Source: an uncultured Actinomycetes bacterium (GTDB lineage Bacteria > Actinomycetota > Acidimicrobiia > Acidimicrobiales > Acidimicrobilacustridaceae). Taken from it: a stretch of DNA of 64,000 nt. The notes beneath the pieces were generated by a model that saw nothing but the letters and a program-made list of their open reading frames with translations, had not been told where the DNA came from and did no database searches. The position numbers were made by a program, and so were the translations under genes. Of this stretch, positions 47,903 to 55,665 are shown piece after piece. The number at the start of each line of letters is the position of its first letter. Position 1 is the first letter of the stretch. The stretch spans positions 1 through 64,000 of the forward strand of contig CALEHQ010000039.1 of NCBI GenBank assembly GCA_937876315.1. Direction: 5' to 3'.

Positions 47903-48897
47903 GAGGGCTGTCGACCTGACCCACTGTTGTCTTCACACCATTGCCAGATACGGTCGCGTTCGCTCTGCGATGCTCCCGTCCCTGGGATCTTGGTGATGCT
48001 CCGCCGGTGCCTATCGAGCCAGAAGCCACCATTGGCACCAAGATCGTTTTCGTCAACATCAGCCAACCAAACGATCGTGTCAGCACCCGCTTCAGCCGAT
48101 CGCAACACGGGCTTCGTGATTGAGTGGAAACGAGGAAGCGACTTCACGACACCGGGGGTATCAACCCAACCCGGGTGCATCGCCTGGAAGATCGCCTTCG
48201 ACCCACAACGCTTTGCCCATTCAACGTTCAGTTCGACCTGTGCTCGCTTCGCCCGCGCATACGCGCGCACACCGTTATATGAATCTGGACCAGCGAGGAG
48301 TTTGTCGACGTCAAGCTTCTCGGGATACATGCCGCCTGACGCAACTGCAATTACGCGACCCCTCGACTCCCCCACCTCGAGTAGCGGCAGAAGCAGCGAC
48401 GTAAGCAGAAACGGCCCGAGAACCTGCGAGGCCACCGTCATTTCGAAACCTTGAGGTGAGACGGTGTACTCCGCCGAGAGTGCTCCCGCATTGTGAATGA
48501 GCGCATCGAGATGCTCGTGGGTGCCGGCGATCTCCGCCGCGATCGAACGAACAGCGTCGAGATCACCCATATCGGCGATGCTCGTATGCACGTCGAATCC
48601 TTGACGACTCAGGACTTCAGCCGTGGACGAGGTGCGGCTCGGGTCACGGCCTACGAGATGCAGTGTTGCCCCGAGTTCGCCGAACCGGGTCGCCGCAGCC
48701 AATCCGATTCCGGAGGTAAAGCCGGTGAGGACAACGACTCGGCCGTCCATCGGCACTGGAACTTGGTTGTCCCATCCCTCGAGGTGGCGTCGGGCCGAAT
48801 AGCCGAGACCGCTCCAACTCGGGGCGATTACCGCCTCCATCAACGCGTCACTGAACGAAGCAAATGAGCGTTCAAGTCGGGGGTCCATAGTCCTCAA
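47899..48897 (-). CDS. SDR, retinol dehydrogenase-like, with N-terminal extension
   Basis: 332 residues. About 50 residues precede the Rossmann motif VVLTGFTSGIG near 56-66; HNAG near 134, VASGG near 192 and YARAK near 214 complete the site. First gene of the four-gene minus-strand operon, overlapping the FAD oxidoreductase gene by 4 bp. Its role may be reduction of a lipid ketone or aldehyde. Confidence 0.8.
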   Translation of the reverse strand: MRTMDPRLERSFASFSDALMEAVIAPSWSGLGYSARRHLEGWDNQVPVPMDGRVVVLTGFTSGIGLAAATRFGELGATLHLVGRDPSRTSSTAEVLSRQGFDVHTSIADMGDLDAVRSIAAEIAGTHEHLDALIHNAGALSAEYTVSPQGFEMTVASQVLGPFLLTSLLLPLLEVGESRGRVIAVASGGMYPEKLDVDKLLAGPDSYNGVRAYARAKRAQVELNVEWAKRCGSKAIFQAMHPGWVDTPGVVKSLPRFHSITKPVLRSAEAGADTIVWLADVDENDLGANGGFWLDRHRRSITKIPGTGASQSERDRIWQWCEDNSGSGRQPS

Positions 48898-49002
48898 TCC
48901 TACGAGTGCTCGGACTTCCGGTGGGCATCGGGCGGTACAACGCTTCGTCCGAAGGGCGTGGTGAAATCCAGATCACACCGTCATCGCATGGTGATGAGAG
49001 AG

Positions 49003-49032
49003 GTCAAACACTCGCCGAGTGCTGTCAAACAC
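49003..49032. promoter_or_regulatory. Paired direct repeats around a palindrome in a divergent promoter
   Basis: GTCAAACAC occurs at 49003-49011 and 49024-49032, 21 bp apart (two helix turns). Between and overlapping them is the perfect palindrome CACTCG-c-CGAGTG at 49009-49021. The site lies in the 245-bp region between the lipid operon (minus, start 48897) and the cupin lipoprotein gene (plus, start 49143). Confidence 0.5.
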
Positions 49033-49142
49033 CTCTGATAGGAAAGCTGGACCAAACTCAACGATGTTCTCCCTTCAGCGAGGCACGAAGTCCTTCCGTC
49101 GCTGCAGCCCACCAAACCATCACGTCGAAGCCTGAGGTTTCC

Positions 49143-49742
49143 ATGCCTGATCAAGCAAACGTTGAGATCCCCCGACCACTACGTGAGAGGTCCCGCCGGG
49201 ATTCACGGTCCGGGCGCCCGCTCTCATCAATCCTGTTCAGCTTGTTCTGTCTGAGCTGCGTTGCCATCACCCTCAACGGTTGCGGCACCAGTGGCCCGAA
49301 CGACTCTCCAGCAACGACTTCCATGAGCACCCACTCGACCTCGGAACCCAGCACCGAGCGGAACATCACAACGATCAACGGTTCGGTGCTTCCAGCCAGG
49401 ATGCTGCCCGAGCAGAACGTGACGACCATGCTCGACACCATCGATGCGAACGGGGAACGCCTCGTGATCGTCACAGGCACTCGCAAAGCCGGTACTCGCG
49501 CGGCGATCCATACCCATGACTTCGGTGGACATACTTGTGTCCTAAGCGGCGTGATCACTGACTTCATCGAGGGACATGAGCCAATGCAGTGGCCGGCGGG
49601 CACCTGCTATTACATGCCGCCAAACACTCTGATGTCGGCAGCCAACCTCGGAACCGAGGACGCTGTGTTGATCGACACATTCAATCAGCCTCCCGGAACC
49701 CCCACAATCACAATTCGCGAACCGGGCTGGCCCGAGAACTGA
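49143..49742 (+). CDS. Cupin-domain lipoprotein
   Basis: 199 residues. Basic N-terminus, membrane segment, and lipobox LNGC (Cys near 47), a Ser/Thr-rich linker (about 50-75), then a cupin beta-barrel: RAAIHTHDFGGHTCVLSG and WPAGTCYYMPPNT. The His-x-His and Glu/His spacing suggest metal binding. An extracytoplasmic sensor or enzyme; function unknown. ATG 49143 is chosen to start just before the signal. Confidence 0.75.
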   Translation: MPDQANVEIPRPLRERSRRDSRSGRPLSSILFSLFCLSCVAITLNGCGTSGPNDSPATTSMSTHSTSEPSTERNITTINGSVLPARMLPEQNVTTMLDTIDANGERLVIVTGTRKAGTRAAIHTHDFGGHTCVLSGVITDFIEGHEPMQWPAGTCYYMPPNTLMSAANLGTEDAVLIDTFNQPPGTPTITIREPGWPEN

Positions 49743-49781
49743 CTCAACACAAAACTGGCGCCATTCATGAGTGCACCAGAT

Positions 49782-49852
49782 CGGCGTAGGGTTCGGACAT
49801 GGATCCGTTAGTGTTCAACGCCGATCCGGGACTATTCGGCCCCGACGAGATC
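49782..49852 (+). repeat. 71-bp direct repeat, copy 1
   Basis: Identical over 71 bp to 52440-52510. It holds the end of the leader, the start codon and the first 18 codons (MDPLVFNADPGLFGPDEI) of the PhyH-family gene. The bases directly outside differ in both copies. Confidence 0.95.
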
Positions 49853-50587
49853 GATGACATCGTCACGTTTCTCTCGACCAACGGATTCGCGCGCGTGCGA
49901 TCGGTCTACGACTCCGCCGCGCTGGTCAAACTGCAGGCGGATATGGAGCTCTGGCAGTCCGAACTACTCGCGGGCTCCCTGCCGGAGCGCCACGGAACCG
50001 TGATCCTCGATGATCCCGACGCGATGGTCGACGGCCGCGCGTTCGCGCACTACGTCACCGAGGTCACGCTGTTGTCGCAGATCGCCGACGCGTGCGCACA
50101 TGCTCCCGTGATCGTTGAGACGATGCGAAGAATGCTCGGCCCGCAGGCGTGGCTGCTCGACGATGATCGTTTCGGTGTCGTCTATCAGGACGCGCGTCCC
50201 GGTATATCCAGCGGCTACTCACGCATCGGCTGGCACTCGGACTGGCAGAGCGGACCGCATCTCGACATTTGGCCATCAGTCGCGTTCACTATTCATCTCG
50301 ATGCCACGTCACCGGCGAACGGATTCCTCCGTGTCGTGCCCGGAAGTCATCTCGGTGGCACAGAGGGCATGCCTCCCGGATTCGAAAAAGTGCCCGGCGA
50401 GATCGCCCTTTACTGCGATGTCGGTGACGTCCTGTTGCACGATGCCCGCCTGTGGCACGCCGCAGCACGAGCCACTGACGATCCCCCGCTCGGGGTTCGC
50501 CGTCACGTCCGCGGGAGTTGGCACGGTGGCGCCCGCCTTCCGGCGGGGCACGGCGTCGACGATTTCATAAAGAACGCGAAGCGCTGA
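49799..50587 (+). CDS. PhyH-family Fe(II)/2-oxoglutarate dioxygenase
   Basis: 262 residues. Iron ligands H-x-D in IGWHSDWQSGPH near residue 142 and a distal His in LLHDARLWHAAARA near 217; GFLRVVPGSHLGG is typical for phytanoyl-CoA/ectoine hydroxylase relatives. The first 18 codons lie in the 71-bp repeat but fit the family (FGPDEIDDIVTFLSTNGF), so this copy is probably the original. Substrate unknown. Confidence 0.83.
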   Translation: MDPLVFNADPGLFGPDEIDDIVTFLSTNGFARVRSVYDSAALVKLQADMELWQSELLAGSLPERHGTVILDDPDAMVDGRAFAHYVTEVTLLSQIADACAHAPVIVETMRRMLGPQAWLLDDDRFGVVYQDARPGISSGYSRIGWHSDWQSGPHLDIWPSVAFTIHLDATSPANGFLRVVPGSHLGGTEGMPPGFEKVPGEIALYCDVGDVLLHDARLWHAAARATDDPPLGVRRHVRGSWHGGARLPAGHGVDDFIKNAKR

Positions 50588-50627
50588 TCCTAGAAGTGAC
50601 CACTCGTCTGATCGGCTCGAATGACAA

Positions 50628-50671
50628 CTGTTAACGTTCCCTGTTAACCGGAGCGACACTTCTTTAAAGTG
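50628..50671. promoter_or_regulatory. Direct CTGTTAAC pair and small hairpin before the lipoprotein gene
   Basis: CTGTTAAC occurs at 50628-50635 and 50641-50648 (13-bp period; GTTAAC is itself palindromic). CACTT and AAGTG at 50657-50671 form a short hairpin. These lie between the dioxygenase and lipoprotein genes and may be an operator and a weak terminator; position is the only support. Confidence 0.3.
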
Positions 50672-50746
50672 ATCGGCTCTTTTACGGGGCACTTCCCATC
50701 AACGGTTACGCAGTTGCGACACTAAACGAAACACAAAGGGGAAACC

Positions 50747-51166
50747 ATGCGATTGAGAATATCGATCTTGTTGACCGCGGCCGTTACGGCGTTGCTCGTC
50801 ACGATCGGTGCCGGATGTGCGTCGAACTCATCTGAGTCTGTGCCAACGGGTGCCGAACTCATTGGCACGTGGCAACAGACGGGTGCCGGCTACGAGCGCG
50901 GCGAGTCAGTCATCTGGGTTGATCAGGTAGTGGTCATCGAAGCTGCAGATGGCCAAGGCTTCACCGGGTTCAAGGAATACACAAAGGAAGGCCAAGGGCC
51001 GCAGCAGGAGATAGTCAACGGAGTCATCGCGCCCAACGGTGACATCCTGATCACAGATGAGGACGGCTTCTTTCGTGGCCGACTCGAGGACGAAACGATC
51101 CTCGGCCAGCACGTAGAGGTAGGCGACGATTCCTCCGCCATCAACCTTGAATTGAAAAGGAGGTAG
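50747..51166 (+). CDS. Small lipoprotein of unknown function
   Basis: 139 residues. Signal peptide with lipobox IGAGC (Cys24), then a mature domain of about 115 residues beginning ELIGTWQQTG, a lipocalin-like or DUF-type beta-barrel start by appearance. AAAGGGGAAA lies before ATG 50747. Lies inside the segment bracketed by the 71-bp repeats. Confidence 0.75.
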   Translation: MRLRISILLTAAVTALLVTIGAGCASNSSESVPTGAELIGTWQQTGAGYERGESVIWVDQVVVIEAADGQGFTGFKEYTKEGQGPQQEIVNGVIAPNGDILITDEDGFFRGRLEDETILGQHVEVGDDSSAINLELKRR

Positions 51167-51211
51167 TTGGCGAGGACAAGCGTTCTATGACGATCACTCT
51201 ATGATGCGAAA

Positions 51212-52447
51212 ATGACCGGCACGCACCTAGAACCACGGACAGTGGGCTTTCTATTTGTCGGCGGTCTGGCTGTTGCCGGGTCGATAGTCGGGTCGCTCGG
51301 TGCGACATCGGCAACGACCTACGCATCGAGTGGTAACGGAGGCGTTACGACCGGTATTTTCCTTGCGCTCATGCTGTTCGCAGCAGGTGTCGCTGCTCTT
51401 TGGACCAATCAGATGGCTGCAAAGTGGGGCGGTGAAAAGGTCTTTGCTTCGGCACAAGCGGGTGTCGCAGCGTCATGGATATTCGTTGGAGTTCTCGAAG
51501 CGGTCACAGATTCAAGTCTGTTAGTGCTCCTGGTTGCGGCGCCCATTTTTGGAACCATGTCTGGCATTACCGGGGTCCTTACTCCCCTAATCACTCGTTC
51601 CTACGTTGATACTGGGTCGCTGACCGCTTCACTTGCTCGACGAGGTGCTGTGTCTGGAATCGCGGCAATGCTCGGTGCTCTCATCGGCGGCTACCTGATC
51701 CACGCAACCGATCCTGGCATCGGCATTTTTGCCAACGGCCTGCTCACGCTTCCACTCGTCATATTCGTCATACGCATTCGACCAGTTGCGGCACTAAAAC
51801 TCACTCGGGCGCATCCAAGTCCCACACGCGATATTTTCTCTCGCCTTCGCTCAAGCCCTCAATTACAACGCGTAACTGTGATGGTGGCGGCCATGACGCT
51901 GTTGGTGATCCCGTTGATCACGATGATCGTTCCGATTCTCAAAGACCTGGACCACGCACCACTGCCGTCTGGCGCTGGCTTGATGCTCGCTGGCGTGGCG
52001 GCTGGCAGGCTTCTCGTGCCCTACCTGACCAGAAGACTTCTAAAGCGCCGACAAGAACTGGCCTCCGCCTTGTGGGCCGCGATTTGGGCTGCCGGGTTCA
52101 TGATCATGTTTGCCGCAAGTGCTCTGATTCCACTCTCGGATTTCGACCTTGCGGTGTGGATAATTATCGGGTTTGGATTAGGCGCCAGCAGATTCACCGT
52201 CCGCCCACTTCTTACCGCCGCCACAGCAAAGTCTGGATCGGAACGTGATGAGATCGTGAACATAGCCGCAGTCACGACCATCGGAACTTTCGTCGCTCCC
52301 GCAGGTGTCCTTCTCTGGGGTTTCACGATCGAATACATAGGGGTTCCCTTTACGGTTGCCATCTGTGCAGTCGCGTTGATTGCTGTGGTTCTCGCACTCG
52401 CCGTCCAACTAACTTCAAAGGACCGGGGAACGAATCCAACGGCGTAG
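51212..52447 (+). CDS. MFS transporter
   Basis: 411 residues with 12 likely membrane helices. Loop 2-3 motif is weak (NQMAAKWGGEKV). Its stop codon TAG at 52445-52447 lies inside copy 2 of the 71-bp repeat, so the last three codons and the stop may have been created by the recombination. Substrate unknown. Confidence 0.78.
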   Translation: MTGTHLEPRTVGFLFVGGLAVAGSIVGSLGATSATTYASSGNGGVTTGIFLALMLFAAGVAALWTNQMAAKWGGEKVFASAQAGVAASWIFVGVLEAVTDSSLLVLLVAAPIFGTMSGITGVLTPLITRSYVDTGSLTASLARRGAVSGIAAMLGALIGGYLIHATDPGIGIFANGLLTLPLVIFVIRIRPVAALKLTRAHPSPTRDIFSRLRSSPQLQRVTVMVAAMTLLVIPLITMIVPILKDLDHAPLPSGAGLMLAGVAAGRLLVPYLTRRLLKRRQELASALWAAIWAAGFMIMFAASALIPLSDFDLAVWIIIGFGLGASRFTVRPLLTAATAKSGSERDEIVNIAAVTTIGTFVAPAGVLLWGFTIEYIGVPFTVAICAVALIAVVLALAVQLTSKDRGTNPTA

Positions 52448-52510
52448 GGTTCGGACATGGATCCGTTAGTGTTCAACGCCGATCCGGGACTATTCGGCCC
52501 CGACGAGATC
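52440..52510 (+). repeat. 71-bp direct repeat, copy 2
   Basis: Exact copy of 49782-49852. It provides the MFS stop codon at its left end and the start region of the following chimeric ORF. The two copies bracket 2.6 kb; recombination between them would excise a 2658-bp circle. Confidence 0.95.
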
Positions 52511-52669
52511 TCAGCCCTGGAAACTGCAGTGGACGACTTCGGCGCCGCAGTCGACGCCCTCGGCGACGACATCAGCGTCGAAGGCGCCCAGACCGCCGGC
52601 ACCGCGCTGACCGGCATCACCACCGCCGCGAACGGCGTGTTCGACAAGTTGTCCTCCACCTGCGACTGA
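52457..52669 (+). pseudogene. Chimeric 70-residue ORF: dioxygenase start fused to an unrelated tail
   Basis: The first 18 residues are identical to the PhyH-family dioxygenase start at 49799, from the 71-bp repeat. Residues 19-70 (SALETAVDDFGAAVDALGDD and so on, ending KLSSTCD) have no dioxygenase character and resemble the C-terminal part of a secreted actinobacterial protein. Probably a fusion remnant, though it could be translated. Confidence 0.6.
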
Positions 52670-52951
52670 GCGTCTCGGGCACCGCCTGACGTTTCAGCGC
52701 CAACTGCCCCAGCGGGTCGGCCGTGAAGCTGTTGAGAACGCAAGGCGGATGAATATTCGACACCCACAGGGTCGGTGCGGACCCGTATCGAACCGGTCTC
52801 TGGCGATTCTGGATTGCGCAACGACTGCGAACAAAGGAATATGATGGTCTCACCGCCGTAGCGATGGCCCAGCGCACTACAAGCCGCTGCGCGAACTTCC
52901 CAACCGAACCAAGCGTGCGTGCCGATCCCCCGGCCGCGAAAGGACCAAACC

Positions 52952-53425
52952 ATGACCGAATCCTCCGAGCCGGACACCGATCTCGACTCGCTCGGGCCGA
53001 TCGACTTCATCGTCGTCGAATTCCCGGCGAACGAGAGCAACTTCACCGGCGAGATGGTCGAGGAACTCCTGAAACTGGTCGAGGCAGGCATCATCCGCGT
53101 CGTCGACGTCCTGATCCTCGTCAAGGACACCGACGGCGTTGTCGACGCCATGGAATTGTCCGACCTCGACAACCTCGGACCGCTCGAGACGATCGCGGCC
53201 GAACTTGCAGAACTGTTAGCCGAGGAAGACGTCGCTCACCTCGCTGCGGCGATGGATCCCGGGTCCACGGCTGGAGTACTCATCTGGGAGAATCTGTGGG
53301 CGGCTCCGTTTGCAGCGGCTGCCCGTCGCTCAGGTGGTCAGTTGATCGCCGACGGTCGAATTCCAATCCAAGCGATCATCGCCTCGATCGAGGCGGACGC
53401 CAACATCATCGAAGAAGGAGACTGA
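52952..53425 (+). CDS. DUF6325-family protein
   Basis: 157 residues, acidic and soluble. GPIDFIVVEFPANESNFTGEMVEELLKLVEAGIIRVVDVLIL, then EDVAHLAAAMDPGSTAGVLIWENLWAAPFAAAARRSGGQLIADGRIP: this is the DUF6325 pattern. Such genes often precede SHOCT-domain genes in actinobacteria; function unknown. ATG 52952 follows AAAGGA. A damaged paralogue lies at 55060-55530. Confidence 0.78.
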   Translation: MTESSEPDTDLDSLGPIDFIVVEFPANESNFTGEMVEELLKLVEAGIIRVVDVLILVKDTDGVVDAMELSDLDNLGPLETIAAELAELLAEEDVAHLAAAMDPGSTAGVLIWENLWAAPFAAAARRSGGQLIADGRIPIQAIIASIEADANIIEEGD

Positions 53426-53426
53426 G

Positions 53427-53588
53427 ATGCCAGTCAGAGCAGCACGACGCGCACGACGAGGAGTCATCGGCCACCCCGTGGCCAAAACCGCTGTCGTGGC
53501 CAAGGCTGTTACGCCGGGCCCGGCGCCGGTCGCAAAAGCTGCCGTCGTGGGCGCGGCCGTGACGTCTGGTCGCCGTCGCCGAATCTGA
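53427..53588 (+). CDS. Small basic protein, partner of the DUF6325 gene
   Basis: 53 residues: MPVRAARRARRGVIGHPVAK, then alternating Ala/Val/Pro segments and a C-terminal SGRRRRI. It starts 1 bp after the DUF6325 stop. The N-terminus recalls the start of SHOCT-domain proteins (compare MPGLLRGIARTAAVVGTAQA at 55060), but no SHOCT domain follows. Too short for the usual gene callers. Confidence 0.5.
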   Translation: MPVRAARRARRGVIGHPVAKTAVVAKAVTPGPAPVAKAAVVGAAVTSGRRRRI

Positions 53589-53639
53589 AATGTGCTGAGC
53601 CGTCGGTGAGATCGCCACCCGATATCGGTGTCGAGGCAG

Positions 53640-53790
53640 CGTGATGACTCGAGGCCACGCTTGACATTGGTCGCCCTCGGACACAGTCGCTGCGGCTGCT
53701 CGGAGAGCAGGCCAGCATGCTGATCGTCTTCGGCCGTTTCGTCCCCGGACTGCGTTTCGTCGGAGACGAAGTGAGCCACAGACGTCACGC
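53640..53790 (+). pseudogene. Possible DedA-family remnant
   Basis: In one frame the segment LGEQASMLIVFGRFVPGLRFV resembles the GRFVPGLR motif of DedA/VTT membrane proteins, preceded by Arg-rich residues and followed by unrelated sequence. There is no intact DedA reading frame. The rest of 53589-54019 shows no gene to me. Confidence 0.3.
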
Positions 53791-54019
53791 GATCCCGAAT
53801 CGACATCGACTTCAGGAACGCGGACTTGGCCGGGGGCCGAAAGCCAGTCGTCACGGGTGAACTCACTGCTTCTGGGTACTCAAGGGGTCGGTCTCGTGCG
53901 GAGGCGATCGTAGTGTCGACCGTTGCGAACCGCGCCGATCAGACCGGAGCTGGACTCGTGGTGCTCATCCGTGGGACTGTGTGAGTGATGAAATCGCTCT
54001 CGGTAAAGGTGGACTCCTG

Positions 54020-54685
54020 ATGGGTGCAGTGATTGGAGAGATCCTCGGCACCGCGATCGGCGTGGCGATCAGCCCGGTCCCCATCATCGCGGTGATTCTG
54101 ATGCTGTTCTCGTCGAAGGCCGTGGCGAACAGCCTGAGCTTCCTACTGGGCTGGGTCGTCGGGCTGTCCGTTGCAGGCGCAGTGATTCTCGCACTGGGCC
54201 TCGAAGCCTCCGACGGCGGCCCATCCACAACGAGCGGCTGGATCAAGATCGTCATCGGTGTCCTTCTCCTCGGACTGGCCTGGAAGAACTGGGCCGGCCG
54301 GCCACGCGGTGACGAGGAAGCAGAACTGCCAGCATGGATGGCATCGATCGACGACTTCACCGCAGTGAAAGCATTCGGCCTCGCATTCATCTTGTCGGCC
54401 GTGAACCCGAAGAACCTTGGGCTGACCATCGCTGCAGTGGTGACCATCACCAGTGGCGGGCTCTCCAGTGGCGAAGAGATCGGGGTACTGGCCGCATTCG
54501 TCGGCATCGCCTCAATCACTGTGGCCGTCCCCGTCATTGCGAACCTCCTCCTTGGGGACAAGGCGTCGGGGGGCCTGAACACCATGAAGGAATGGCTCGT
54601 CGCAAACAACAACGTCGTGATGGTGGTCCTCTTCGTCGTCCTCGGCGCAAAGGTGCTCGGCGACGGCATCGCCATCGTTGCCTAA
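54020..54685 (+). CDS. GAP-family (SfLAP-type) membrane protein
   Basis: 221 residues with six membrane helices in a LysE-like pattern: GEILGTAIGVAISPVPIIAVILML, then AVKAFGLAFILSAVNPKNLGLTIAA, where the NPKN motif is typical of the Sap/GAP family (related to the sulfolipid-1-addressing protein). Substrate unknown. ATG 54020 follows AAGGTGG; GTG 53981 is an alternative. Confidence 0.78.
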   Translation: MGAVIGEILGTAIGVAISPVPIIAVILMLFSSKAVANSLSFLLGWVVGLSVAGAVILALGLEASDGGPSTTSGWIKIVIGVLLLGLAWKNWAGRPRGDEEAELPAWMASIDDFTAVKAFGLAFILSAVNPKNLGLTIAAVVTITSGGLSSGEEIGVLAAFVGIASITVAVPVIANLLLGDKASGGLNTMKEWLVANNNVVMVVLFVVLGAKVLGDGIAIVA

Positions 54686-54753
54686 ACCAGGGACACTTCG
54701 TTGTATCCGGTGGGGCGCCTCCGTCGGCCATGCCGACCGGCCCCCACGCGGGC

Positions 54754-55060
54754 CTACAGGCCGAGGACCTTTTGCTTCTGAGCGGCGAACTCGGCATCGG
54801 TCAGAATGCCCTGCGCCTTCAGTGCCGCCAGCCGCTCGAACTGCCCGATCGGATCGACCACGGGAGCAGCAGGCTGGGGGGGCAACAGCCGGCTGTGGTT
54901 GGGGCGCCGGCCGTGGAGCCGGTGCGGGCTGAGGTGCGTATTGGGCCTGATCTTGGTCCGCCCAGCGGTTCTGCTGGCGACGCGCCACTCGTCCGCGTGT
55001 CGCCTGAGCGGTGCCGACGACCGCCGCTGTGCGAGCGATTCCTCGTAACAATCCTGGCAT
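54754..55060 (-). pseudogene. SHOCT-domain protein, frameshifted
   Basis: Starts MPGLLRGIARTAAVVGTAQATRGRVARRQQ, continues in a Pro/Ala/Gln-rich linker, then a run of seven C (minus strand, near 54895) shifts the frame. After shifting by one base the sequence reads FERLAALKAQGILTDAEFAAQKQKVLGL and stops at 54754: an intact SHOCT domain. A homopolymer error or a true one-base indel explains it. Its ATG overlaps the stop of the DUF6325 relic (TGATG). Confidence 0.65.
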
Positions 55061-55530
55061 CAGTGCTTCTCCTTGTTGAGGCTTCGAGACTGTCCAGCGC
55101 AGCGACCACTGCCTGGGTGGGAATGTGACCGGCCGAGATCAACTGACCGCCGGCACGCCGCGCTGCGCTGGCGAATGGCAACGACCACAGGTTCTCGAAC
55201 ATGAGGATGAGTGCTCGAGCGTTGGGTGCATGATCGCAGCGACGTCTGCCGCGTCCTCTGGGAGAACAGACCGGACGCTGCACCTGCGAGTGACCCCAGA
55301 TCGCCGACCTTCGCGGGGTCGAGGTCGTCAGGCGTGAGGGTCTCAAACGACCCATCGTCGGCCGTGAGGACGATGATGACGTCCATGATGCGAATCAGCC
55401 CACGATCGACGAGATCGAGCAGGTCAGGGATGAGCTCGCCAGTCTTCGCGATCAGCGTTTCAGGAGAGCGACGACGAGACGAAGGCGATGTCTGGCTTCT
55501 GGACTCCTCAGGGTTCCGCTGAGAGGCCAA
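55060..55530 (-). pseudogene. DUF6325-family gene with several frameshifts
   Basis: Family segments appear in different frames: TGELIPDLLDLVDRGLIRIMDVIIV in the main frame, then DAADVAAIMHP in a second and ARALILMFENLWSLPFASAA followed by RRAGGQLISAGHIPTQAV in a third. The N-terminal strand (DIAFV) is also out of frame. At least three indels are needed, so this is a decayed paralogue of 52952-53425 unless base calling is poor here. Confidence 0.65.
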
Positions 55531-55665
55531 CGCATGCCCTACTCTCTCGGCAGCCGCATCGGTTGCGAGAGTGAAGAGGACTGTTCACATGGAGAATCAC
55601 ATTCCGCAGCCGTTGCGGAGCTTCCGTGGCGCCAAACCCATGGGCATCCGCCGCTAGGGGCAGGC

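Noticed and set aside
52500-52515. AGATCT at the edge of repeat copy 2 as a possible cloning junction
   Set aside because: The site arises only from the sequence after the repeat and copy 1 lacks it; a single restriction site is not evidence of an artefact.
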